NCBI GenBank assembly: GCA_016788635.1
Contig: JAEUSU010000023.1
Coordinates: 62,001 to 126,000 of the forward strand
From: Flavobacteriales bacterium
GTDB taxonomy: Bacteria; Bacteroidota; Bacteroidia; Flavobacteriales_F; PHOS-HE28
DNA length: 64,000 nucleotides
Direction of reading: 5' to 3'
How positions within the stretch are numbered: position 1 is the first letter of the stretch; the number at the start of each line of letters is the position of its first letter. The notes beneath the pieces were generated by a model, which was given only the letters and a program-made list of their open reading frames with translations, had not been told where the DNA came from and did not search any database. This document shows positions 24,638 through 33,747 of the stretch, one piece after another. Made by a program: the position numbers and the translations under genes.

Positions 24638-27006
24638 AGGCCGTCCGGCAGACCGTTCACGTCGATCTCGGTACGGTCACCGCTAACGCGCCAGGCACGC
24701 ACTTCACGGCCCAGTGCATCGGTCAGGATCAACCGCGAACCGATCACCGCGCCTTCCGGCATGTGCACCACCGCACGGTCGGTCACTGGGTTCGGGAACA
24801 CGCTATAGGGTGAGGCGCCGGCCACCTCCTCCACACCGGTCATGCCGTAGGTGAGGGTGCTGAGCGTGGTGTTGGTGATGATGGCGGGGTTGAGGTCGAA
24901 GAAGATGCCGGCGGTATTGTACACCGGTGTGCCTTCAGGCAGACCGCTGTGCGCACGGATGGTGTAGCGCACGTAGCCGTGGCTTTCCGGCTCGTTGCTG
25001 TTGCTGTCCGGCAGCATGATGTTGTCAAAACTGAAGGTGATGAGGCCATTGTCCGCGATGTGCGTGCGCATGGTGTGGCTGTGCCCGATCACGGTGAGCG
25101 TGTTGGGGTCGAGGGAGGGGTCCAACTGGTCCTCGATGCGCACATCGTAGGCCACGGCATTGCCGGTGTTCTGGAAGCGCACCGTGTAGGTGAGCAGGGA
25201 GTTCATGGCCGTGAGGAAGGTGGGGCCCACACCTGCGGGCATCACCTGCTTGTCGTTCGGGTCGTACGCACAGGTGAGCACACCTTCCGCCGCCACCACG
25301 GTGCTGTAGTAGGCGGTGCCGTTCACATGGGCCTGCAGGGCCAGCTGGTCCACGAGCAGCTCATCCATGTGGTCCTGGTCGGGCATCTGCACGATGACGG
25401 ACACGTGGCGGTGGTGCGTGGGGTGCACGTTCTGGAAGGTCCAGGTGACGAAGCCACCGTTCACCAATGAAGGGGCGGGTGTGGCGCTTACATAACCGCT
25501 GAGGTCGTTCAGGTCCAGGGTGAGGGAGATGTCCGTGGTCTGGTTGCCGGTGTTGATGACCGTGAGACCGTAGGGCGCGGTCATATTGCAGCGTTGCGGG
25601 CCAGGCACCACGCTGCCCACCAGGTGGTGGTTGGTGCCGATGGCCTTCACGCCGAAGTCCACTCCCAGGGCGGCCTGGCCGGGGCTGTTGATCTGGGCCG
25701 GGCGCGTGGTGGGCGTGGTGGGCTGCCAGCCGATGGAGAGCACATGGGTGACGCTGTACGTGCCGGGGCCGGCACCGAACCAGTACATGCCGCTGTGGTT
25801 GGTGAAGGTGATGCCCAGGCCGGGCACGTCCACGCGCATGTTGTACAGGCCGTGGTCCTCGTGGCCGAAGTCGCCATCGTTGTCCACGTCGTTGAACACG
25901 CGGCCCACGATCAGGTCACCCGCGCGGGAGAGGTTCTCCCACCAGTACACCGTGTTGTCCCAAAGACCGGTAGCCACAAGCTCAGGATCGCCGTCGCCGT
26001 CCAGGTCACCGGCCGCAAGGTGGAAGGCACCTGCGATGTTGGCGGCCACCACTTGACGGGCGCCGTAGGTGCCCTGGCCATCGATGTTCGGGTAGAAACA
26101 AACCTCGTTGGTGGTGACGTTGCCGGCCACCAGGTCCAGGTCGCCATCGCCGTCCATGTCATGCATCAGGAAGGAACCAGCCCATTCCAAGGTGGGTTCG
26201 ATGAGGCGCTCGGTGGCGGGATCGATACCCGTGGCGTTGCCGCGCTGCCACACCGCCTGCTGCGCACCGTTGCGCACCAGCACACGGTCCAGCTGGCCAT
26301 CGCCATCGGCGTCCACCTGCAGGACGCGGGCATCGGCCACATAGATGGCGTTACCCGCAAAGGGTACCGTGCCACCGGTGTTCATGCACCAGGAGGTCTC
26401 GTCGGCGAAAGGAGTGTTCCAAAGGATGTCGAGGTCGCCGTCCAGATCGGCATCGCACACGTTCAATGTGGCCATGGGGGCGGCCCAGCCGATGTTCACC
26501 ATGGGGGCGAAGGCACCCAGGCCGTTCGTGTTCTCGAAGTATTGCAGGCTCGTATCGTCCAGCAGGGCCACCAGGTCCAGGTCGCCATCGCCGTCGGCGT
26601 CGAAAGCCACGAAGGTCTCGGCCGTTACCCCGGTAGCCAGCGTCACCACCGGGGCAAAGCCCATGGTGCCGGTGTTGGCGCGCCAGTGCAGACCGGCACC
26701 GGCCATCTGGCCACCCACCAGGTCGGGGGCGCCATCGCCGTTCAGGTCGGCCATGCAGCCGGTGATGTCCGATGCGCTCAGCACCACCGGGGCGCTCAGG
26801 CTTCCCTGTCCGTCGGTGTTCAAAAGCACCATGGAACCATCCCGCGAAGAGATGAACAGGTCATTGTCCCCATCACCATCCACATCCAGCACCTGGGTGA
26901 GGATGGGCCCCATGACCGGCACGCTGCTTTGCGCGCCGAACTGGGCCTGGACCGTGGCCAGACTGCTGGTGAAAAGGATGACGGAGAGCGTGCGCATCAG
27001 TCGCAT
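24574..27006 (-). CDS. FG-GAP repeat secreted protein with T9SS sorting domain
   Basis: 810 residues from the ATG at 27006 with a signal peptide (MRLMRTLSVILFTSSLATVQA). Seven calcium-loop repeats of the FG-GAP/VCBS type follow across residues about 30-370, for example DVDGDGDNDLFI, DLNGDGAPDLV, DADGDGDLDLVALLD and DMDGDGDLDLVAGN, probably forming a beta-propeller. A SdrD-like segment comes next (DVDNDGDFGHEDHG). A DUF11/DUF7619-like segment (CAYDPNDKQVMP, LTYTVRFQNTGNAVAYDVRI) precedes a T9SS type A sorting domain (YSVFPNPVTDRAVVHMP). It is a surface-exposed adhesin- or propeller-like protein, ligand unknown. Its 3' end overlaps the convergent TIGR02757 gene by 64 bp. Confidence 0.88.
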   Translation of the reverse strand: MRLMRTLSVILFTSSLATVQAQFGAQSSVPVMGPILTQVLDVDGDGDNDLFISSRDGSMVLLNTDGQGSLSAPVVLSASDITGCMADLNGDGAPDLVGGQMAGAGLHWRANTGTMGFAPVVTLATGVTAETFVAFDADGDGDLDLVALLDDTSLQYFENTNGLGAFAPMVNIGWAAPMATLNVCDADLDGDLDILWNTPFADETSWCMNTGGTVPFAGNAIYVADARVLQVDADGDGQLDRVLVRNGAQQAVWQRGNATGIDPATERLIEPTLEWAGSFLMHDMDGDGDLDLVAGNVTTNEVCFYPNIDGQGTYGARQVVAANIAGAFHLAAGDLDGDGDPELVATGLWDNTVYWWENLSRAGDLIVGRVFNDVDNDGDFGHEDHGLYNMRVDVPGLGITFTNHSGMYWFGAGPGTYSVTHVLSIGWQPTTPTTRPAQINSPGQAALGVDFGVKAIGTNHHLVGSVVPGPQRCNMTAPYGLTVINTGNQTTDISLTLDLNDLSGYVSATPAPSLVNGGFVTWTFQNVHPTHHRHVSVIVQMPDQDHMDELLVDQLALQAHVNGTAYYSTVVAAEGVLTCAYDPNDKQVMPAGVGPTFLTAMNSLLTYTVRFQNTGNAVAYDVRIEDQLDPSLDPNTLTVIGHSHTMRTHIADNGLITFSFDNIMLPDSNSNEPESHGYVRYTIRAHSGLPEGTPVYNTAGIFFDLNPAIITNTTLSTLTYGMTGVEEVAGASPYSVFPNPVTDRAVVHMPEGAVIGSRLILTDALGREVRAWRVSGDRTEIDVNGLPDGLYLLRNDLLPAAPALRVLVGR

Positions 27007-27260
27007 GTGCCTTTCGATTTGGGCCGCTGTTACGCCCGATGCCTTCGACGAGTTACACTGATGCGTCGACGAATAAGCCATTTGCACGATCGGGAGGTTG
27101 TCACTGGGTGTTTTGGTCGTGTGGTCCATGGTCAGCTGCTACGTGGCGAAGCAGGGCACGCCCACGGCCCCGCTACCGATCGAAAGGCATGGATGGGAAG
27201 CACCTGGGCACGGACCGGAAGCGGGGCTGCCTGTTCCGTTCGGGGGCACGGATGATCGGC

Positions 27261-27268
27261 TACTTTTC
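27261..27268 (+). promoter_or_regulatory. -7 box TACTTTTC, 5 bp from start codon
   Basis: Matches TAnnTTTG at 7 of 8 positions and ends 5 bp before the ATG of the APC permease at 27274. Confidence 0.5.
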
Positions 27269-27273
27269 CCGCC

Positions 27274-28938
27274 ATGAGCCTATTCCGCCGCAAGCGCATC
27301 GCCGACATCATGGCCGAGCATGAGGCCGGGCTGAACGACCACGCTTCGGGCCTGCACCGAACGCTTGGCGTGCGCGACCTCATCTTCCTGGGCGTGGCCG
27401 CCGTGATCGGCGCGGGCATCTTCAGCACGGTGGGGCAGGCGGCGTACGAGGGTGGGCCGGGCGTGGTCTTCCTCTTCATCATCACGGCCATCACCTGCGG
27501 CTTCACGGCGCTCTGTTATGCTGAATTCGCCGGGCGCGTACCCGTGAGCGGCAGCGCCTATACCTACAGCTATGTGAGCTTCGGCGAGGTGGTGGCCTGG
27601 GTCATCGGCTGGGCCCTGATCCTGGAGTACGCCATCGGCAACACCGTGGTGGCCGTGAGCTGGAGCAGCTATTTCGACAACATCATCCGCGCCTTCGGCA
27701 TCCACCTGCCCGCCTGGCTCCTCACCGACCCCATGACCGCGCAGGAACAATTCCTCGCCTGGCAGGAGTCTGGTGCTTCCGGTACTGCACCGGGCGCCTG
27801 GGCCACCGCACCCACCCTCTTTGGCCGCCGCATGATCCTGAACCTGCCTGCGGGGCTCATCAACGTGCTCGTGACGGCGCTGGTGTACATCGGCATCCGC
27901 GAGAGCAAGCGCGTGGCCAATGCCATGGTGCTGGTGAAGCTGGTGATCCTGGCGGCCGTGGTGGGCGTGGGCCTCTTCCACCTGGACCTGGCCAACTACA
28001 CCCCCTTCCTGCCCAACGGCTTCGGCGGCGTGCTGCGCGGTGTCAGCGCCGTGTTCTTCGCCTACATCGGCTTCGATGCCATCAGCACCACGGCCGAGGA
28101 ATGCCGCGACCCGCAACGCGACCTGCCGCGCGGTATGATCTGGGCCCTGGTCATCTGCACGGTGATCTACGCACTGGTCGCATTGGTGCTCACCGGCATG
28201 GTGCCCTACACGGAGTTCCGCCACGTGGCCGACCCGCTGGCCTTCGTCTTCGAGCGGATCGATATGCCGCGCTTCGGCTTGGTGGTGAGCGTGAGCGCCC
28301 TGGTGGCGGCCACCAGCGTGCTGCTCGTATTCGCCATCGGCCAGCCCCGCATCTGGATGACCATGAGCCGCGATGGGTTGTTGCCGCGCCGCTTCGGCCA
28401 CCTGCACCGCCGGTTCCGCACGCCCGCCTTTGCCACCATCGTCGCGGGGCTGCTGGCCACATTACCCTCGTTCTGGGCCCCCAGTGGCATCCTTACCGAC
28501 CTCACCAGCATCGGCACCCTCTTCGCCTTCACGCTGGTGTGCGCTGGCGTGCTCGTACTGCCCCGCCCCGAGGCCACACCCGGCCGCTTCCGCATGCCCC
28601 ACTTCGATAGCCGATGGCTGGCACCGGCCGCCATGGCCGCCTTCCTCTGGTTCAATGGGCCACGGCTGTGGCAGATGCTGGGCCGCTTGGGCGAGATCGA
28701 TCTGGGCGCAGGGCTCCTGCTCACCTACACGGTGCTCGCGGTGGTGCTCGTGGCCGTGGCGTCGGCCCAGCGCATGAGCTTCATACCCGTGATGGGCGTG
28801 CTCACCAGCGCCTACCTCATGGTGGAGATCCCCGCCAAGAGCTGGGTGGTCTTCTTTTTCTGGATGGCCACGGGGTTGGTGATCTACTTCGGCTATGGCC
28901 GCCTGCACAGCAAACTGGCAAAGGCGACCGCGCAGTAG
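27274..28938 (+). CDS. APC-superfamily amino acid permease
   Basis: Predicted inner-membrane amino-acid transporter of 554 residues. The first helix has the APC motif VAAVIGAGIFSTVGQAA near 43-60. About 12-14 membrane helices follow. The 6th and 7th helix region reads GVSAVFFAYIGFDAISTTAE, then ECRDPQRDLPRGM near 275-290, the cationic amino-acid transporter pattern (CAT-like, family 2.A.3.3). After helix 10 there is a basic loop RDGLLPRRFGHLHRRFRTP. It lies downstream of the divergent T9SS gene. Substrate (probably basic or branched amino acids) is not fixed. Confidence 0.88.
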   Translation: MSLFRRKRIADIMAEHEAGLNDHASGLHRTLGVRDLIFLGVAAVIGAGIFSTVGQAAYEGGPGVVFLFIITAITCGFTALCYAEFAGRVPVSGSAYTYSYVSFGEVVAWVIGWALILEYAIGNTVVAVSWSSYFDNIIRAFGIHLPAWLLTDPMTAQEQFLAWQESGASGTAPGAWATAPTLFGRRMILNLPAGLINVLVTALVYIGIRESKRVANAMVLVKLVILAAVVGVGLFHLDLANYTPFLPNGFGGVLRGVSAVFFAYIGFDAISTTAEECRDPQRDLPRGMIWALVICTVIYALVALVLTGMVPYTEFRHVADPLAFVFERIDMPRFGLVVSVSALVAATSVLLVFAIGQPRIWMTMSRDGLLPRRFGHLHRRFRTPAFATIVAGLLATLPSFWAPSGILTDLTSIGTLFAFTLVCAGVLVLPRPEATPGRFRMPHFDSRWLAPAAMAAFLWFNGPRLWQMLGRLGEIDLGAGLLLTYTVLAVVLVAVASAQRMSFIPVMGVLTSAYLMVEIPAKSWVVFFFWMATGLVIYFGYGRLHSKLAKATAQ

Positions 28939-28962
28939 ATCGGCCCGCCCGGCGCGAAGGGC

Positions 28963-28970
28963 TACTTTAG
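28963..28970 (+). promoter_or_regulatory. -7 box TACTTTAG of the batA-like/dihydroorotase operon
   Basis: 7 of 8 match to TAnnTTTG, ending 28 bp before the ATG at 28999. Confidence 0.45.
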
Positions 28971-28998
28971 CGCCGCCCTTTCAGGGGCATGGCGGCCG

Positions 28999-31038
28999 AT
29001 GCAGTTCGTACACCCCGGTTTTCTATGGGCGCTCACCGCCCTCGCCATCCCGGTCCTCATCCACCTCTTCCAGCTTCGTCGCTTCAAGCGCATCGATTTC
29101 CCCGACGTACGCCACCTGAAAGCGGTGGCCGTGGAAACGAAGCAGCAGCGCCGCATCCAACACTGGTTGATCCTGCTGGCACGCCTGGTGGCGGTTTCCT
29201 GCCTGGTGCTCGCCTTCGCACAACCCTACCTGCCGCAAGCCGGGGCAGGCATTGTGGCCGGGCGCAAGGCGGTTTCCATCTATATCGATGACAGCTACAG
29301 CATGGATGGCCAGAACGCCGGGGGCCGCCTGCTGGACCAGGCCCGCAAGGGCGCACAGGATGCGCTGATGGCCCACTCCCCTGCCGATCGCTTCCAGATC
29401 ATCACCAACCGCTTCGAGGGGCGCGACCAGCTGCTGCTGGACCGCGATGCCGCGCTGGACCGCGCCGTACAGGTGAACAGCGGCCCTTACGGACGCCCGC
29501 TTCCGCAGGTGATGGCCCGCCAGCGCGACGCCCTGCGTGCGCATGAAGCGCCGGTGAAACGCGCCATCCTCTTTTCCGACCTGCAGCGCAGCATGGTACA
29601 GCTCGATGACTGGAAGGACGACAGCCTGGTGCGCACCGTGATCGTGCCCATGACCCCGCTGTCGGTGGACAACCTCAGCGTTGATTCCGTGTGGTTCGAC
29701 TCCCCGGTGCGCCGCATCGGGAGGAACGAGGCGCTCCACGTACGCATCCGCAACCATGGAGAGCAGGCCCTGGAGAACATCCCCTTCCGCCTGATGGTGG
29801 ATGGACGCCAACGGGCCATGGGCACTTTCGCCGTGGAACCACGCCAGGCCGTGGACACGGTGCTTCACTTCACCAACGACCAGCCCGGCGACCATTGTGG
29901 CGTGGTGTCCCTGAGCGACAAGCCCGTGAGCTTCGACGATGCCCTCACCATCGCCTACCGCACCATTGACCAACCCAGGGTGCTGCTTCTGGAAGGCACC
30001 GACCCCGCGAGCGACCGCCGGGTGGAGGCCGTCTTCCACAGCGACAGTGCGTACCGGTTCTCCCGCGTGCCGCTGCGGCAGGCAGACCTGTCCAGCCTGG
30101 GCCGCGCGGACCTCATCGTGCTGAACGCGCCCCAGGATGTGGCCACCGGCCTGGCCCGGAGCCTTGCGGACGCCGTGGAGGAGGGTGCCTCATTGGCGGT
30201 ATTCCCCGCGCTGAACAGCCCGCCCAGCACCCTGGCCCCCCTGCTGGCCGAATTCGGCATGGCCGCACCAGCAGCGTTCGACACCAGCCGCCTGGGTGTG
30301 GAGCGCATGGAGGTGGAGCACCCCTTCTTCCGCGACGCCTTCACCGTGCTGCCCCGCAACCTCGACCTGCCCTTCACGCTGCGCCACCTGCCCTTGCGCA
30401 CCCCGCCAGGCGCGGACATTCTGCTGCGTACCCGCGATGGCAGCCCCTTCCTGGCAGCGGTGCAGAAAGGGAAGGGTACGGTCTACCTCTGCGCCACACC
30501 CTTGGCCGAGGACGCCGGCAACCTCACCCGCCACGCCCTCTTCGTCACCTCCCTGCTGCGCATGGCCGAGTTGAGCCGCCCCTCGGGACCGCTGTACCAC
30601 CAGCTGGGCGCGGATGCCATCATCCCCCTTTTCACCGACCTGCTCCTGGGCGATCAAGTGGTGCACCTGCGCGGCCCGGATGGCGTGGATGTGGTGCCGG
30701 AGGTGCGGCGCACCCCAGCAGGTACCGGTATCGTGGTGCACGGTACCGACCTGCCGGAAGGCGCCTATGCCGTGGTGCTCGGTCCGGACACCCTGCGGTT
30801 GCTCGCGCTCGTCAGGCCCCGGCAGGAAAGCGATCTGGCCGTATACACCCCCGGCGACTTGCAGCGTGAGCTCGAGCAACGCGGCCTCACCACTTTCGAG
30901 GTGCTGGACCGCCCCGTGGACCAGGTGGGTGCGGGCTTGAAAGCATTGGATGGTGGAAGAAGGCTTTGGAAGTGGTTCATTTGGGCTGCCTTGGCCGCCC
31001 TTGCCATGGAGATCGTGCTGATCCGCTGGAGACCATGA
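28999..31038 (+). CDS. BatA-domain protein with VWA-like fold
   Basis: 679 residues. The N-terminal BatA domain is clear: MQFVHPGFLWALTALAIPVL followed by HLFQLRRFKRIDFPDVRHLK and a second helix WLILLARLVAVSCLVLAFAQ. A VWA-like domain begins near residue 93 with a MIDAS-like DDSYSMDGQ. The middle and C-terminal parts are beta-rich, extracytoplasmic in prediction, and the protein ends with a single membrane helix (FIWAALAALAMEIVLIRW). BatA-type proteins are tied to aerotolerance or envelope assembly, but mechanism is unknown. Its stop overlaps the dihydroorotase-like start by ATGA (4 bp), so the two are translationally coupled. Confidence 0.8.
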   Translation: MQFVHPGFLWALTALAIPVLIHLFQLRRFKRIDFPDVRHLKAVAVETKQQRRIQHWLILLARLVAVSCLVLAFAQPYLPQAGAGIVAGRKAVSIYIDDSYSMDGQNAGGRLLDQARKGAQDALMAHSPADRFQIITNRFEGRDQLLLDRDAALDRAVQVNSGPYGRPLPQVMARQRDALRAHEAPVKRAILFSDLQRSMVQLDDWKDDSLVRTVIVPMTPLSVDNLSVDSVWFDSPVRRIGRNEALHVRIRNHGEQALENIPFRLMVDGRQRAMGTFAVEPRQAVDTVLHFTNDQPGDHCGVVSLSDKPVSFDDALTIAYRTIDQPRVLLLEGTDPASDRRVEAVFHSDSAYRFSRVPLRQADLSSLGRADLIVLNAPQDVATGLARSLADAVEEGASLAVFPALNSPPSTLAPLLAEFGMAAPAAFDTSRLGVERMEVEHPFFRDAFTVLPRNLDLPFTLRHLPLRTPPGADILLRTRDGSPFLAAVQKGKGTVYLCATPLAEDAGNLTRHALFVTSLLRMAELSRPSGPLYHQLGADAIIPLFTDLLLGDQVVHLRGPDGVDVVPEVRRTPAGTGIVVHGTDLPEGAYAVVLGPDTLRLLALVRPRQESDLAVYTPGDLQRELEQRGLTTFEVLDRPVDQVGAGLKALDGGRRLWKWFIWAALAALAMEIVLIRWRP

Positions 31039-32306
31039 AGGACCTGCTCATCAAACGCGCCCATGTGATCGACCCCGCCGGGCCGCACCACGACCAGGTG
31101 GTGGATGTACTGGTGCAGGAAGGGCGCATTGCCCGCATCGGTGAACGCATCGGCAAGGGTGAAGCGGACGTGATCGAACACGAAGGCCTCCACCTGAGCC
31201 CAGGCTGGGTGGATACCGGCGCCGCCTTCCGCGATCCGGGAGAGGAGCATAAAGAGGATGTGCGAAGTGGTTTGGATGCCGCCGCCTCGGGCGGGTTCAC
31301 CGCCGTGGCCGTGCTGCCGGGCACCACCCCACCGATCGACGGGCGCAGTGGTGTGGAGTACCTGCTGCGCAAGGCGGAAGGGCATGCGGTACGGCTGCTG
31401 CCCATGGGCACCGTGACCGCCGGTGGCAAGGGCGAGCAACTGGCCGAGATGCACGACATGGCCCAGGCCGGTGCCGTGCTCTTTACCGATGACCACCTGC
31501 CCATCCGCAACACGCGCCTGATGATGCTGGCCCTGCAGTATACGGCCAACATCGGCGCCACCGTGGCCGTGGTGCCGCAGGACCGCCACCTTTCCGCGAA
31601 CGGGCAGATGCACGAAGGGCCCATGAGCACGCGCCTGGGCTTGCGCGGCATCCCCTCGGTGGCCGAGGCCGTGGCCCTGCACCGCGACCTGGCCCTGCTC
31701 GACCATACCGCCTCGCGCCTGCATGTGGCGCTCGTTTCCACGGCCGAAGGCGTGGAACTTATCCGCCAGGCAAAGTCCCGCAAGCTGAACGTGACCGCTT
31801 CCGTGGCGGCGCACCACCTGCTGCTGGACGATGGCTGTCTGCGTGGCTATGACAGCGTGTACAAGGTGTGGCCACCGCTGCGCGACCAACCGCACATCGA
31901 TGCCCTGCGCGAGGGTGTGAAGGACGGCACCCTGGATGCCGTGGTGAGCGACCACCGGCCGGAGGATGTGGAACACAAGCGTGTGGAGTTCGGGCAGGCG
32001 GCCTTTGGTGCGCTCGGGCTCGAAACGGCCTTCGCCGTGGCCAACACCGCCCTGCGGGGCCACATGAGCCTGCGCCGCATCGTGGAGCGTTTCACCCATG
32101 GGCCGCGCCGCGTGCTGGGCCTGCCCCTGGTGCATGTGCAGGAGCACACCGCAGCGGACCTCACCCTCTTCGACCCCACATGGGACTGGACCTTTACCGA
32201 GGCGGACATCCGGTCCCGCTCACGCAACTCGCCTTTTTTGGGCCAGCCGCTCTGTGGCAAAGCCTTGGGCATCGTGGCGGGAGGACAGCTGCGTTGGAAC
32301 GCGTGA
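31035..32306 (+). CDS. Dihydroorotase-like amidohydrolase lacking the HxH metal ligands
   Basis: 423 residues in the position and length of a type I dihydroorotase (pyrimidine synthesis). The barrel is recognisable: LIKRAHVIDPAG, the loop GGFTAVAVLPGTTPPIDG, TASVAAHHLLLDDGCL and AVVSDHRPEDVEHK near 304. At the first metal site the usual D-x-H-x-H is replaced by WVDTGAAFRDPGEE (about 57-70), and the HCED-like site is replaced by VVPQDRHLS. This variant is the common annotated dihydroorotase of Bacteroidota. It may be a non-catalytic partner or an enzyme with changed metal use. ATGA overlap with the BatA-like gene upstream. Confidence 0.75.
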   Translation: MKDLLIKRAHVIDPAGPHHDQVVDVLVQEGRIARIGERIGKGEADVIEHEGLHLSPGWVDTGAAFRDPGEEHKEDVRSGLDAAASGGFTAVAVLPGTTPPIDGRSGVEYLLRKAEGHAVRLLPMGTVTAGGKGEQLAEMHDMAQAGAVLFTDDHLPIRNTRLMMLALQYTANIGATVAVVPQDRHLSANGQMHEGPMSTRLGLRGIPSVAEAVALHRDLALLDHTASRLHVALVSTAEGVELIRQAKSRKLNVTASVAAHHLLLDDGCLRGYDSVYKVWPPLRDQPHIDALREGVKDGTLDAVVSDHRPEDVEHKRVEFGQAAFGALGLETAFAVANTALRGHMSLRRIVERFTHGPRRVLGLPLVHVQEHTAADLTLFDPTWDWTFTEADIRSRSRNSPFLGQPLCGKALGIVAGGQLRWNA

Positions 32307-32345
32307 GCGAATGAGCGCTTCCTGGATCGTCGATCTCCGATCCGC

Positions 32346-32353
32346 TAACTTCC
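32346..32353 (+). promoter_or_regulatory. -7-like box TAACTTCC, 4 bp from GTG start
   Basis: Two mismatches to TAnnTTTG (both in the last two bases). It ends 4 bp before the GTG at 32358, in line with the short-leader pattern seen at many genes here. Confidence 0.35.
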
Positions 32354-32357
32354 CCCC

Positions 32358-33158
32358 GTGAAGAAGGTCATCCACTCCCTTTTGGACAAGGCGGGCTTTG
32401 AGCTGGTGCGCAGCCGCGCCCCCGAAGGCAACATGACCAGCGATGGGCGGCTGGTGCTCGCACCCATCCGCCGCACCATGGCGCAGGCCCTGACCCACCT
32501 GCGCAGCCTCGGCTATGCCCCCGGCACCGTGGTGGATGTGGGCGCCGCGCATGGCACCGATGAATTGCTTGAAGCCTTTCCGGACGCGTTCTTCTTCTGG
32601 ATCGAAGCGGCCGAGGAGTTCGAACCGCAGCTGCAGGCATTGCGTGCCCGTTACTCCGGTAAAGTGGTGATGGCCGCTGCGGGCCCAAAGGATGGGGAGA
32701 TCACCTTCCATGCACATGGTTTCCTCTATGGCAGCAGCGTGCTCAAGGAATCTGATGGTGAAAGTGCGGATGGCGAGGAACGCACGGTGCGCATGGTGGA
32801 CCTGGACCACCTGGTGGAGGGACATGACCTCGGCCGGGGCCCCTTGCTGAAGATCGATGTGCAGGGTTACGAACTGGAGGTGTTGAGCGGTGCGCAGGAC
32901 CTGCTTGCCCAATGTGACGTGGTGATCCTGGAGACCTCATTCTTCCGCCTGCATCACGGTGCTCCGGAGTTCCATGAGATCCTGCTCTACATGAAGGAGA
33001 GGGGCTTTGTGGCGTATGACATCTTCGACGGCCACAACCGCCCGCTGGACAATGCCCTGGCGCAACGCGACGTGCTCTTTGTAAAGGAGAACGGCCGCTT
33101 CCGCAGCAGCCACGAGTGGGCCACACCCGAACAGCGACTGCGCTTTTCCGGCCAGTAA
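32358..33158 (+). CDS. FkbM-family methyltransferase
   Basis: 266 residues from a GTG start, SAM-dependent methyltransferase of the FkbM type. The SAM-binding motif is VVDVGAAHGTDELLEAFPDA near 55-75, with FFFWIEAAEEFEPQLQAL after it. Further family marks are GSSVLKESDG, VRMVDLDHLV and PLLKIDVQGYELEVLSGAQ near 160-180, which are highly typical. The substrate is often a sugar or lipid-linked glycan but is unknown here. It lies 51 bp after the dihydroorotase-like gene and ends 10 bp from the stop of a convergent lipoprotein gene. Confidence 0.85.
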   Translation: MKKVIHSLLDKAGFELVRSRAPEGNMTSDGRLVLAPIRRTMAQALTHLRSLGYAPGTVVDVGAAHGTDELLEAFPDAFFFWIEAAEEFEPQLQALRARYSGKVVMAAAGPKDGEITFHAHGFLYGSSVLKESDGESADGEERTVRMVDLDHLVEGHDLGRGPLLKIDVQGYELEVLSGAQDLLAQCDVVILETSFFRLHHGAPEFHEILLYMKERGFVAYDIFDGHNRPLDNALAQRDVLFVKENGRFRSSHEWATPEQRLRFSGQ

Positions 33159-33168
33159 CGAAACCTGG

Positions 33169-33747
33169 CTACCTGCCTGCCCCGGCCGATCCCTCGTTCT
33201 TCTTCTTCAGGTACTCGATCAGCTCGGCATCCGAGTAGCGCAGCAGTTCGATCATGCCCCGCGACTGCTCCGCGAAGGGATGGTCCGGGTAGCGCATGAT
33301 CACCTGTTCATAGGCCTGTTGGGCCCGCCCTTTCTCCTTCAACCCATCATCGATGGTGAGGGCCTTCATGTAGTAGGCGTTCACCAATCGCGGCCAATCG
33401 GGATACTCCACGATGACGCGATCGAAGAGGCGGACGCTCTCCTCGAAATTGCGCAGTCCCTTGGCGGTGCCCGCCGCACGAAAGAGATACTCCGGTGCGA
33501 TGGTATCCTGCGGATGAGCCTTAACAAAGGCCAGGTACACGGACTGCAGCGCCATGGCCCCGCGCCGATCGAACTCGGTGCGCGACCAGATGCTGTCCTC
33601 CATCCGGCTGATGCGGCCGCGCATCACCTCGGATGTCATCACATCCGGCTGGGGCTTGCCGCCCTCTCCCTCACCTTGCGCCCCACCACCGCAGGCGGCC
33701 AGCCACAACATGCTGCACAGGATCAATGCTTGTTTCATGGTCTTCAT
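33169..33747 (-). CDS. TPR-containing lipoprotein
   Basis: 192 residues. The lipobox LAACG is cleaved before Cys19. The mature part has a low-complexity spacer (GGGAQGEGEGGKPQP) then TPR-like helices: APEYLFRAAGTAKGLRNFEE, RLFDRVIVEYPDWPRLVNAY and AQQAYEQVIMRYPDHPFAEQ. It resembles short outer-membrane assembly-type or BamD-like TPR lipoproteins. The start overlaps the end of the peptide deformylase gene by 4 bp (ATGA), so it is co-translated with def; an internal ATG at 33738 is an alternative start. Confidence 0.75.
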   Translation of the reverse strand: MKTMKQALILCSMLWLAACGGGAQGEGEGGKPQPDVMTSEVMRGRISRMEDSIWSRTEFDRRGAMALQSVYLAFVKAHPQDTIAPEYLFRAAGTAKGLRNFEESVRLFDRVIVEYPDWPRLVNAYYMKALTIDDGLKEKGRAQQAYEQVIMRYPDHPFAEQSRGMIELLRYSDAELIEYLKKKNEGSAGAGR

